Positions 41,218 to 49,896 of a stretch of DNA of 59,944 nucleotides are shown here, in pieces; within the stretch, counting starts at the first letter, position 1, and every line of letters starts with the position of its first letter. Both the position numbers and the translations under genes were made by a program. The stretch lies in the NCBI GenBank assembly GCA_009380005.1, contig WHSQ01000011.1, positions 1 to 59,944 of the forward strand, given 5' to 3'. Under the pieces are notes generated by a model. It did not search any database. It was given only the letters and a program-made list of their open reading frames with translations, and had not been told where the DNA came from. The DNA is from Actinomycetota bacterium. Its GTDB lineage: Bacteria; Actinomycetota; CADDZG01; WHSQ01.

Positions 41218-41880
41218 ATGACCTTCCCCGCGGGCATCGACATAGACCAGATCAGGGCAGTCGCTCTGGGATGTACCAGGTGTCGTCTGGCCGAGGGGCG
41301 CACCCAGGTCGTATGGGCGGACGGCAACCTCGAGTCGGACCTGCTCTTCATCGGCGAGGCGCCCGGGTTCCACGAGGACAAACAGGGGAAGCCCTTCGTC
41401 GGTGCCGCGGGACAGTTGCTCGACAAGTTGCTGGCTGAGATCGGTCTCGATCGCACCAAGTCGGCGATAGTCAACGTGATCAAGTGCCGGCCCCCGGGGA
41501 ACCGGGACCCGCTCCCGGACGAGTTGGAGACATGCAAGCCGTACCTCGATGCCCAGCTGTCCCATATGCGACCGACGGTGATCGTCACGCTCGGGAACTT
41601 CGCGACGCGCTACATCCTCGAAGAGCAGATCGGTATCACGAAGGCGCGCGGTCGCCGCTACGACCGCCGCGGCGCGGTCGTCATCCCGACGTTCCACCCC
41701 GCGGCCGCGTTGCGCGGGGGCCGGTTCGGAGGCATGACCCCGATCGATGCCATCCGTCAGGACCTCCAGCTGGTCCGCCACGTCCTCGACGAACGCTCCC
41801 GAGCGGCCGCGGCGGCTACGGCTCCGGGCCATACCGAGACGGCCGAGGCGGGCTCTTCGGAACAGCTCGGGCTGTTCTGA
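41218..41880 (+). CDS. udg: Uracil-DNA glycosylase, family 4 (iron-sulfur)
   Basis: Removes uracil from DNA. 220 residues: Cys19, Cys22, Cys90 and Cys106 bind a 4Fe-4S cluster; GEAPG (46-50) and the catalytic HPAAALR (from His160) are typical for family 4. The low-complexity C-terminus ends QLGLF, close to the beta-clamp binding consensus. The mRNA appears leaderless. It opens a unit with tsaE-tsaB-rimI-tsaD (ATG of tsaE overlaps its stop). Confidence 0.93.
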   Translation: MTFPAGIDIDQIRAVALGCTRCRLAEGRTQVVWADGNLESDLLFIGEAPGFHEDKQGKPFVGAAGQLLDKLLAEIGLDRTKSAIVNVIKCRPPGNRDPLPDELETCKPYLDAQLSHMRPTVIVTLGNFATRYILEEQIGITKARGRRYDRRGAVVIPTFHPAAALRGGRFGGMTPIDAIRQDLQLVRHVLDERSRAAAAATAPGHTETAEAGSSEQLGLF

Positions 41881-42473
41881 TGCACAAGGCGCTGGCCCTG
41901 ACGACCCTCTCCCCGGAGGAGACCCGGATCGTCGGTGCCGCGCTGGCGCCGACGTTGCTCCCGGGAGACGTGGTCAGCCTCAGCGGGGATCTGGGCGCGG
42001 GGAAGACCGCGTTCGTGCAGGGTCTCGCCGCCGCGATGGGCGTCACCCGGCAGGTCACGAGTCCGACCTTCACGATCGTCCACGAGTACGAGGGTCGCTA
42101 TCCGATCGTCCATCTCGACGTTTACCGGCTGGATTTTTTCCAGGAGGTGCTGGATCTGGGTTTCGAGGAGTACATGGACGGGGGATCGATCGTGCTCGTC
42201 GAGTGGGGGGAAGCCATAGCCCCGCTGTTGCCCAGCCGGCACCTCGAGGTGTTCATCCTGGGATCGACTGATCCCGAGGAGGTCGAGGAACGCCGGTTCT
42301 TCTTCAACCCGAAGAGCGATGACTGGGTCCTCAAGCTGGAGGCGATGCGGACCACGGCGGAGGCCCTCCTGGACGCCGCCTCCCCCAACCAATCCACCGG
42401 GGAGAGGTTCGGGTACGCGCCGCTCCCGCGGTCACGCGAGCATAGAGGGCCCCGAGCGGCCGAGGAGGAATAG
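41880..42473 (+). CDS. tsaE: tRNA t6A biosynthesis ATPase TsaE
   Basis: ATPase that works with TsaB and TsaD to make threonylcarbamoyl-adenosine at tRNA position 37. 197 residues with the Walker A GDLGAGKTAFVQG, TSPTFTIVHEY, HLDVYRL and VLVEWGE motifs. The final 55 or so residues (Pro, Arg and Glu rich) exceed the usual length of 150. Start overlaps udg, stop overlaps tsaB. Confidence 0.94.
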   Translation: MHKALALTTLSPEETRIVGAALAPTLLPGDVVSLSGDLGAGKTAFVQGLAAAMGVTRQVTSPTFTIVHEYEGRYPIVHLDVYRLDFFQEVLDLGFEEYMDGGSIVLVEWGEAIAPLLPSRHLEVFILGSTDPEEVEERRFFFNPKSDDWVLKLEAMRTTAEALLDAASPNQSTGERFGYAPLPRSREHRGPRAAEEE

Positions 42474-43183
42474 TGCTCGTCCTTGGGATCGAGACATCCA
42501 CTCCGCAATCCAGCGTGGCCATCGGCTCCGAGCAAGGGGTCGTCGCCAGCGCGCTCGTGTCGCGGGGCGCCAGCTACAACGAGTTCCTCCTGCCGGCCAT
42601 GCGCTTCTGCCTGGACCAGAGCGGCATCGGCTTCCGGAACGTCGGCGCCGTGTCGGTCAGTCTCGGCCCCGGTCTCCATTCGGGCATGAGGATCGGGGTG
42701 GCAACCGCCAAGGCCCTCTCGCAGGCCCTGAGCGTGCCGATCGTAGGGATGGCCAGTCTCGACATCCTGGCCTACGATGTCCGCTACTCCTCGAGGCTCA
42801 TCTGCACGTGCCTCGACGCCAAGCGCGGCGAGGTCTTCTACGCGTTCTACCGACCCTCGCCGGGCGGCATCCAACGCATCACGGATTACAGGGTGGAGAA
42901 GCCCTACCAGCTCGCGACGGCCATCCAGTCGCGACCGGAGGAGGTGCTGCTGGTCGGCAACGGCGCCCTCCTCTATCGGGATGAGTTCGAGGACCTCGGG
43001 CCACGGGTGGAGATCGGAACGATGAGTCATGCGTTCCCCCATGCCGGGTCCATCGTGGAACTGGCGTTACCGCGGATCTTCCGGGAGGATTTCGACTCGG
43101 TATACGACCTCGAACCGCTGTACCTGCGTCGCTCCGCGCGCCGCATCCAGTGGGAACGGATCCAGGGGAGCCGTTCGGCATGA
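42473..43183 (+). CDS. tsaB: t6A protein TsaB
   Basis: Inactive homologue of TsaD that forms the TsaB-TsaD heterodimer. 236 residues of the ASKHA fold, with LVLGIETSTPQSSVAIG, the helix NEFLLPAMRFCLD and VSLGPGLHSGMRIGVATAKALSQA. GTG start with a GAGGAGGAA ribosome site overlapping the tsaE stop. It stands between tsaE and rimI, as in mycobacteria. Confidence 0.94.
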   Translation: MLVLGIETSTPQSSVAIGSEQGVVASALVSRGASYNEFLLPAMRFCLDQSGIGFRNVGAVSVSLGPGLHSGMRIGVATAKALSQALSVPIVGMASLDILAYDVRYSSRLICTCLDAKRGEVFYAFYRPSPGGIQRITDYRVEKPYQLATAIQSRPEEVLLVGNGALLYRDEFEDLGPRVEIGTMSHAFPHAGSIVELALPRIFREDFDSVYDLEPLYLRRSARRIQWERIQGSRSA

Positions 43184-43193
43184 AGGACGCGCC

Positions 43194-43748
43194 ATGGCTC
43201 TAGCCCGCCAACCGGACGACCGCGCGATCCTGCGTGACCTGGAGTTCACGCGGATGCGCAGGCGCCATCTGCGCAAGGTCCTGGCCATAGAAGCGCGTGT
43301 CTACCCGCGGCCGTGGAGCGCCTCGCTGTTCTTGTCGGAATTGTCTCAGAAGGCGACCCGCTCGTACGTAGTCGCGAAGCATTCAGGAGAGGTCGTCGGA
43401 TACATCGGCATGATGTATGCGGCCGACGAGGCGCACGTTACGAATATCGCCGTGGACCCCAACTTCCACGGCTACAAGATAGGAACCCGCATGCTCCACG
43501 CGGCGATCATCGAAGCGCTGGCGCGCGGTTCGCGCACCCTCTCACTGGAAGTCCGGGTGTCCAACCAGGTCGCTCAGGCGATGTACGACAAGTTCGGGTT
43601 CCAGATCGTCGGTCGACGCAAGGGCTACTACATCGAAACCAACGAAGATGCGTTCGTGATGATGGTCCACGACGCGTTGTCCACCGAGTACCGGCTGAGG
43701 CTGCGGGAGATCCGGAAGGAGATCGACGAGGCCCTGTATGGAGGGTGA
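43194..43748 (+). CDS. rimI: Ribosomal-protein-alanine N-acetyltransferase RimI
   Basis: GNAT protein of 184 residues that acetylates the N-terminus of S18 and other proteins. It shows RVYPRPWSASLFLSELSQ, AHVTNIAVDPNFHGYKIGTRMLHAAI (acetyl-CoA site) and LEVRVSNQVAQAMYDKFGFQIVGRRKGYY. The ATG at 43194 is chosen. It overlaps tsaD by 11 bases. Neighbours tsaB and tsaD support RimI over other GNATs. Confidence 0.92.
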   Translation: MALARQPDDRAILRDLEFTRMRRRHLRKVLAIEARVYPRPWSASLFLSELSQKATRSYVVAKHSGEVVGYIGMMYAADEAHVTNIAVDPNFHGYKIGTRMLHAAIIEALARGSRTLSLEVRVSNQVAQAMYDKFGFQIVGRRKGYYIETNEDAFVMMVHDALSTEYRLRLREIRKEIDEALYGG

Positions 43749-44820
43749 TGTTGTCTGGAGCTCTCCCCTCCCTCAGGTCGAGGACAGGCCTCTCGGCGAT
43801 TGGGACGACTCGGTGCTCATCCTCGGCATCGAGACGTCCTGTGACGAGACCTCCGTTGCCGTGGTCAGAGGGGGACGCGAGATCCTCTCGAACGTCATCG
43901 CATCCCAGACCGAGCTGCATGGGGAGTACGGGGGGATCGTTCCGGAGATAGCGGCGCGTGCTCACGTGGAGGCTCTGTCTCCCGCCATCAGGGAGGCCCT
44001 CGTCCAGGCCGACATCACGTTCTGGGACGTCGATGGGATCGCGGCGACCCTGGGCCCGGGCCTGATCGGGTCGCTGCTGGTGGGCGTCGCGGAGGCGAAG
44101 TCGATCGCCGCCGTTCTGGAGGTGCCGTTCATCGGCGTCAATCACCTCGAGGGGCACATCTACTCGAACCTGCTCGCCGACCCCGAGGCCACGTTTCCCG
44201 CCGTCGTCCTCTTGATCTCGGGCGGCCACACGATCCTGGTGAACGCCCGCGGCCACGGGGACTACCAGCTCCTGGGCGGGACGATCGACGACGCAGCCGG
44301 GGAAGCGTTCGACAAGGTCGCTCGTTTCTTGGGGCTGGAGTACCCGGGAGGGCCCGAGATCGATCGTCTCGCGCTGCTGGGAGACCCCGAAGCGGTGAGG
44401 TTCCCGCGGGCGATGATCGACGTCGTCGGCTTCGACGTCTCGTATTCGGGTCTGAAGACCGCGGTGATCAATCACGTGCGGAAGCTCGAGTCGCGCGCCG
44501 AGGAAGTCGTCGTCGAAGACATCGCCGCTTCCTTCCAGGCCGCGGTCGTCGATGTGCAGGTAAAGAAGACGATGGATGCGGTGAGGCACGTCGGGGGCGA
44601 CGCACTGTTCCTGTGTGGGGGCGTGGCGGCCAACTCCGGCTTGCGCCAAGGCCTCGCCGAGCAGTGTCAGAGGCACGGCGTCCGGCTGTCCGTCCCTCCT
44701 CTGGAGCTGTGCACCGACAATGCGGCGATGATCGCCGCGTGCGGCACCGCGATGGCGAGGCGGGGCCTGTACACGAGCCTCGACGCGGCGCCCGATCCCA
44801 ACCTCCCCCTGATCGCCTAG
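43738..44820 (+). CDS. tsaD: tRNA threonylcarbamoyltransferase TsaD
   Basis: Transfers the threonylcarbamoyl group to A37. 360 residues. VLILGIETSCDETSVAVV is at 27-43, the metal-binding His in NHLEGH (His136, His140), ISGGHTILV and CGGVAANSGLR. The ATG at 43738, inside rimI, adds about 25 residues before the usual start; a GTG at 43813 would give the normal beginning MLILGIETS. Both are possible, and the ribosome sites are weak. Confidence 0.94.
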   Translation: MEGDVVWSSPLPQVEDRPLGDWDDSVLILGIETSCDETSVAVVRGGREILSNVIASQTELHGEYGGIVPEIAARAHVEALSPAIREALVQADITFWDVDGIAATLGPGLIGSLLVGVAEAKSIAAVLEVPFIGVNHLEGHIYSNLLADPEATFPAVVLLISGGHTILVNARGHGDYQLLGGTIDDAAGEAFDKVARFLGLEYPGGPEIDRLALLGDPEAVRFPRAMIDVVGFDVSYSGLKTAVINHVRKLESRAEEVVVEDIAASFQAAVVDVQVKKTMDAVRHVGGDALFLCGGVAANSGLRQGLAEQCQRHGVRLSVPPLELCTDNAAMIAACGTAMARRGLYTSLDAAPDPNLPLIA

Positions 44821-44836
44821 GTCGAGCTCGGCTTGC

Positions 44837-44866
44837 TTGCGGGTGCCGGGGCCGCGGTGATTACCT
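44837..44866 (+). promoter_or_regulatory. Promoter of the orphan receiver gene
   Basis: TTGCGG (44837-44842) and TTACCT (44861-44866) are 18 bp apart in the gap after tsaD. The leader of about 65 nt ends with GGAGGAGATCG before the ATG. Confidence 0.5.
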
Positions 44867-44938
44867 GTCCCCGTTCGTGAACCTTCGCAGGCGAGCGCCT
44901 GATGCCGGCAGCCCGACGGGCAGAACCGGAGGAGATCG

Positions 44939-45316
44939 ATGACCAGGGACGAGCCCTCGCTGTCCCCAAAGGCGAAGGTGCTCATCGTCGACGACGACGA
45001 GGACGTTCGGGACGCGTTGAGGCTGCTCTTCGAGGGTGAGTTCGACGTGGTCGGTCTGGCGGCCGATGGCCGCGAGGCGATCGAATTCGCCGAGATCTGC
45101 GATCCCGACGTGATCGTGCTCGACCAGGTGATGCCCGAGATGACCGGGGCCGAGGCCGCCGGGGTCCTGCGGGCCCAGCATCCCTCCACCCGCATCGTGG
45201 CCTTCTCCGCGATCCTGGATTCGAAGCCCGAGTGGGCCGATGCCTTCCTCAACAAGGAACGGATCGACGAGGTCGCGCCCTTGATCGGCTCGCTCCTGGC
45301 GGCCGTGACCACCTAG
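44939..45316 (+). CDS. Single-domain response regulator (receiver only)
   Basis: 125 residues, a CheY-like receiver with no output domain. Acidic pocket Asp18-Asp20 (VLIVDDDED), phosphorylation site Asp62 (VIVLDQVMPEMTG), and a lysine in FLNKERI at about 106, in place of the usual KP pair. No kinase is beside it. It lies between tsaD and groES; its partner is unknown. Confidence 0.85.
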   Translation: MTRDEPSLSPKAKVLIVDDDEDVRDALRLLFEGEFDVVGLAADGREAIEFAEICDPDVIVLDQVMPEMTGAEAAGVLRAQHPSTRIVAFSAILDSKPEWADAFLNKERIDEVAPLIGSLLAAVTT

Positions 45317-45355
45317 CTCCGCCGGATCCGCCCCCTCCGCCGCGGACCCTTCGGT

Positions 45356-45384
45356 TTGCCCATCTCCCAGACCGGCGGTAGTCT
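45356..45384 (+). promoter_or_regulatory. Promoter of groES-groEL
   Basis: TTGCCC (45356-45361) and TAGTCT (45379-45384), 17 bp apart; the last base of the -10 is the first of the CIRCE box. Confidence 0.75.
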
Positions 45385-45410
45385 TAGCACTCGAAGGATA
45401 GGAGTGCTAA
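45384..45410 (+). promoter_or_regulatory. CIRCE operator (HrcA site)
   Basis: TTAGCACTC, nine bases, GAGTGCTAA: a perfect match to the CIRCE inverted repeat. HrcA bound here would block transcription start and release it on heat shock. hrcA itself is not in the window. Confidence 0.97.
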
Positions 45411-45433
45411 CCCCAGTCTGTAGGAGGTACGAA

Positions 45434-47438
<2,005 letters not shown>

Positions 47439-47454
47439 TCAGACCCCCCCGCCC

Positions 47455-47503
47455 GCCGAGTGGTCGGGAGATTGCGCATGACGCAATCTGTAGACCACTC
47501 GGC
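47455..47503. terminator. 49-bp nested palindrome between groEL and the M23 gene
   Basis: Outer arms GCCGAGTGGTC and GACCACTCGGC pair perfectly; inside, AGATTGCG and CGCAATCT pair around CATGA. It is exactly as long as the dumbbell repeats and has the same GCCGAGT/ACTCGGC ends but a different core. Lying 6 bp from the converging gene's stop, it likely ends transcription from both sides. Confidence 0.7.
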
Positions 47504-47508
47504 ATGGG

Positions 47509-48621
47509 TTAGGGAAGGTAGGGCATCGGGTCGACCGGGTCCCCGTTGATGCGCACCTCGAAGTGGAGGTGGTCACCGGTGCACGAACCCGTACACCCCA
47601 CGTAACCGAGCGTCTGACCCTGGTCGACGATGACACCTTTCGACACCGCGAAGCGGCTCATGTGTGCGTAGAGGGTTGAAACGCCTCCGCCGTGGTCGAC
47701 GATCACCGCGTTCCCATAACCCGAGTAATAGCTCGCCAGGATCACGCGCCCCGCCTTGGAGGCGACGATCGGCTGCCCGGTGACGCCGTCGATGTCGATG
47801 CCGGTATGCATGCGTCCCCAGCGGTATCCGTAGGGTGACGTAACCCTGCCGTTCAGAGGCCAGATGAAACCCTTGCCGGATTCGCCGAGAGAAACGACGG
47901 CCGACTTCGCCTGAGCGGCGAGTATGTCGGCGGTGATCCTCTCCACGCTGCTCGAGAGGTCCCCCTCCAACTCCCTGGCATGCTCCAGCTTGCTGCCCAG
48001 CTTCACGAACTTCTGAGCCAGCACTGAGGATGCTTTCTGCTCCGCAGCGAGCACCGCGCTCTTCTCCTCGAGAACGGCGTCGAGCGCCGCCTTCTCCTTC
48101 AACAGCTCGCGGTTCTGCTTCTCGATCTGGAGACGCAGCCGGCCGAACCGGATGAGAGCCCCGGTGTTCTGCTGCGAGGCCACGCCTATGTACTGGATGC
48201 GGTCGTCGAGCTCCGAAAGCGATCGGGATTCGAGGAGCGCATCGATAGCGTCCGTGGCGCCCTCCTTATAGAGCTCGACGGCTTGTTCGGTTGCCCGACC
48301 GCGGATCTTGTCTATCTGAGCCTTGGTGGCATCGATCTCGGCCTGCGTGCTGCGGACGTCGGATTCCAGCTTGGCGGCTTGCGCCTCGAGCCTGCGGAGG
48401 TCGATCTGGAGTCCCCGGATGGTGCGGTCGATCTCGATGATCTGCTTCTTGATGTCGCCGCGCTCGGACGCGAGCGCTTCGATCCGGTCCCGGACCCGGG
48501 CCAGCTCGGCCTTCTTCGCCTTGAGTCGGTCGGGATCGTCGGCCCGGGAGCCTGCCGCGGGGACGAGGATGACGGCGAGCAAGGCTAGAGCCAGGCACGC
48601 GCGTTTGCTCCTCGTCCGCAT
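47509..48621 (-). CDS. M23 peptidoglycan endopeptidase with coiled coil
   Basis: 370 residues, secreted. Signal peptide to about residue 27 (ACLALALLAVILVPAAGSRA), a long coiled coil at about 30-245 like that of EnvC/FtsX-partner hydrolases, and a C-terminal M23 (LytM) domain with zinc ligands in HTGIDID and HLHFE; all appear intact, so it should be active. It probably cleaves cross-linked peptidoglycan during division. Converges with groEL. Confidence 0.92.
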   Translation of the reverse strand: MRTRSKRACLALALLAVILVPAAGSRADDPDRLKAKKAELARVRDRIEALASERGDIKKQIIEIDRTIRGLQIDLRRLEAQAAKLESDVRSTQAEIDATKAQIDKIRGRATEQAVELYKEGATDAIDALLESRSLSELDDRIQYIGVASQQNTGALIRFGRLRLQIEKQNRELLKEKAALDAVLEEKSAVLAAEQKASSVLAQKFVKLGSKLEHARELEGDLSSSVERITADILAAQAKSAVVSLGESGKGFIWPLNGRVTSPYGYRWGRMHTGIDIDGVTGQPIVASKAGRVILASYYSGYGNAVIVDHGGGVSTLYAHMSRFAVSKGVIVDQGQTLGYVGCTGSCTGDHLHFEVRINGDPVDPMPYLP

Positions 48622-48862
48622 CGATCTCCCTTGTCGTCTCGTCCCGGAACCCGCTCGGGGGTCTTCCGGGTGCCCCGCCCCGCCACCATATAGGCGTCGA
48701 GGGCCTGCCCGGCGGACATCTTGTCACGTACCGGTTGGTTCCGGCAAACCACCCCGTGGCGGAAGGAAAGCCCCGGCGGCCGATCCTTTGTGCTCCGAGG
48801 ACAACCCAGGGATGGGAGGTGTATCCGTCGTCCAGGGCGCGAAGAAAAGTGGCTCGACGGTC
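48622..48862. other. Intergenic stretch upstream of the M23 gene
   Basis: Of the 430 bp between the M23 gene and the next gene, this left part has no supportable gene. A minus-strand TATATG at 48692-48687 could be the M23 -10. Frames here lack gene-like composition. The right part holds two promoters and an RNA candidate. Confidence 0.4.
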
Positions 48863-48891
48863 TTGCGGGGGGCCGGGGGCGTGCCTAGAGT
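48863..48891 (+). promoter_or_regulatory. Promoter of the small RNA candidate
   Basis: TTGCGG (48863-48868) and TAGAGT (48886-48891), 17 bp apart; transcription would begin at about 48898, right at the base of the stem described next. Confidence 0.6.
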
Positions 48892-48897
48892 GCACCT

Positions 48898-48961
48898 CGT
48901 ACCCGGTGAGTTGTAAACCGGCTTCGGTCGGGAAGAAGGCTCGCCGGGTACATCTCTTTTT
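48898..48961 (+). ncRNA. Candidate small structured RNA
   Basis: GTACCCGG (48899-48906) pairs perfectly with CCGGGTAC (48944-48951). Inside is a hairpin, CCGGC-TTCG-GTCGG (48918-48931), flanked by purine-rich unpaired strands TGAGTTGTAAA and GAAGAAGGCTCG. A run of five T ends the unit at 48957-48961. It matches no RNA family known to me; it is either a leader element of the next gene or a separate RNA of about 62 nt. Confidence 0.45.
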
Positions 48962-48986
48962 CCGGGCTCCCGCGGCGGGTGACCCC

Positions 48987-49015
48987 TTCCCGCCTCCCGA
49001 GAACCGGCTTATCCT
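48987..49015 (+). promoter_or_regulatory. Second promoter ahead of the unknown two-domain gene
   Basis: TTCCCG (48987-48992) and TATCCT (49010-49015), 17 bp apart. Start near 49022 would leave about 30 nt of leader with GGGGAGA before the GTG. Confidence 0.5.
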
Positions 49016-49051
49016 CGATCGACCACCACCGGCGGCGGACGGGGAGACTCA

Positions 49052-49777
49052 GTGGCCATAGACGTTCTCGAACTCGAATCCAGCATCAAGGCGGTGCCCG
49101 GCATCCTCGGCTGCGTGATCATGACCGACTCCGAGGGTCACCCGGCCGAGATCCAGGCCTTCGTCCGGCTGGGGCTCGACCCCGCCGAAGCTCAGAAGGC
49201 GATCCAGGACACCGTGGCTCGCTTCGACCTGAAGCCGCCCCTCCGCCAGGTCTTCGTGTTCGAGCTCGACGCAGAGTCTCAGTTCGGCGATCGCGATTCG
49301 CTCGAGCGAGCCGCCGAGCTCGCCGAACAGGACGCCCGATCGAGAGGTCCCTCGTCGGTGCGCGTCATCCCCGGGAAGGAGGCGGTCGCCCGGGATGGCC
49401 CGGGGGCCAGGCCGGTGGTTGATCGGGTGAGCCTCACTTCGAGCTCCTGGACGGCCGAATCCGAGGTCGCCCTCAAGATGCGCGAGAGCGAGATCGTGGG
49501 CAATGCCGAGGGCGAGAAGACGCCTCATGGGCTCACCGTGCTCGCCCAGGCGACCATCGACGCCGCTCACAAGCTGATCGGGATGCAGCATTTCGAGCTC
49601 GAGGCGGCCTCCCTCGTCAACATCGGCGGACGTCAGGCGGTGCTGGTGCTCGTCCGTCAGGACCAGGGTCCCCCGAACCTCGGAGCCGCCCTCGTGCGCG
49701 AGGGTCCCATCGGCGAATCGGCCGTGCGGGCCACGCTCGCCGCCATCAACCGCAAGCTCCAGGCGGAATTGCCTTAG
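49052..49777 (+). CDS. Unknown protein with two small alpha/beta domains
   Basis: 241 residues, soluble, no signal peptide. An N-terminal domain of about 75 residues (LESSIKAVPGILGCVIMTDSEG ... EAQKAIQDTVARFDLKPPLRQVFVFEL), an Asp/Arg-rich linker, then a C-terminal domain from about 130 (VSLTSSSWTAESEVALKMRESEIVGNAEG ... AAHKLIGMQHFELEAASLVNIGGRQAVLVLV). From memory similar unannotated proteins occur in actinobacteria; I do not know a function. GTG start. It stands alone, upstream of sat. Confidence 0.7.
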   Translation: MAIDVLELESSIKAVPGILGCVIMTDSEGHPAEIQAFVRLGLDPAEAQKAIQDTVARFDLKPPLRQVFVFELDAESQFGDRDSLERAAELAEQDARSRGPSSVRVIPGKEAVARDGPGARPVVDRVSLTSSSWTAESEVALKMRESEIVGNAEGEKTPHGLTVLAQATIDAAHKLIGMQHFELEAASLVNIGGRQAVLVLVRQDQGPPNLGAALVREGPIGESAVRATLAAINRKLQAELP

Positions 49778-49819
49778 GAGGTCTTCCCCCGCCCGGGGAG
49801 CGGGTTCTGTGCTAGGCTC

Positions 49820-49847
49820 GGAGTGCTATAGGAGTGTGCCTGGAGTG
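49820..49847 (+). promoter_or_regulatory. Three phased GGAGTG repeats upstream of sat
   Basis: GGAGTG occurs at 49820, 49831 and 49842, i.e. exactly 11 bp apart, one helical turn. A -10 candidate TATAGG (49827-49832, TTCTGT at -35 16 bp upstream) or TAGGCT (49813-49818) overlaps. The array could bind a regulator of sulfate activation; none is known. Confidence 0.45.
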
Positions 49848-49896
49848 TTCCGGCTCGCTCCCTACCCCCTGCAGCATCCCCGATGGAGGTTTCTCT

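Noticed and set aside
48622-48862. c-di-AMP (ydaO) riboswitch ahead of the M23 gene
   Set aside because: Actinobacterial wall hydrolase genes often have one, and a few short AACC/GGAUACA-like pieces are present, but the ordered ydaO core could not be aligned on either strand.
48898-48961. Signal recognition particle RNA or guanidine riboswitch
   Set aside because: A GGGAAGAAGGC and GTACCCGG string look suggestive, but the conserved SRP loop (GGAAGCAGC) and the guanidine-III core are absent.
48735-49061. 108-codon + frame between the M23 and the unknown gene
   Set aside because: Crosses two promoters and the RNA candidate, composition unlike genes, no ribosome site.
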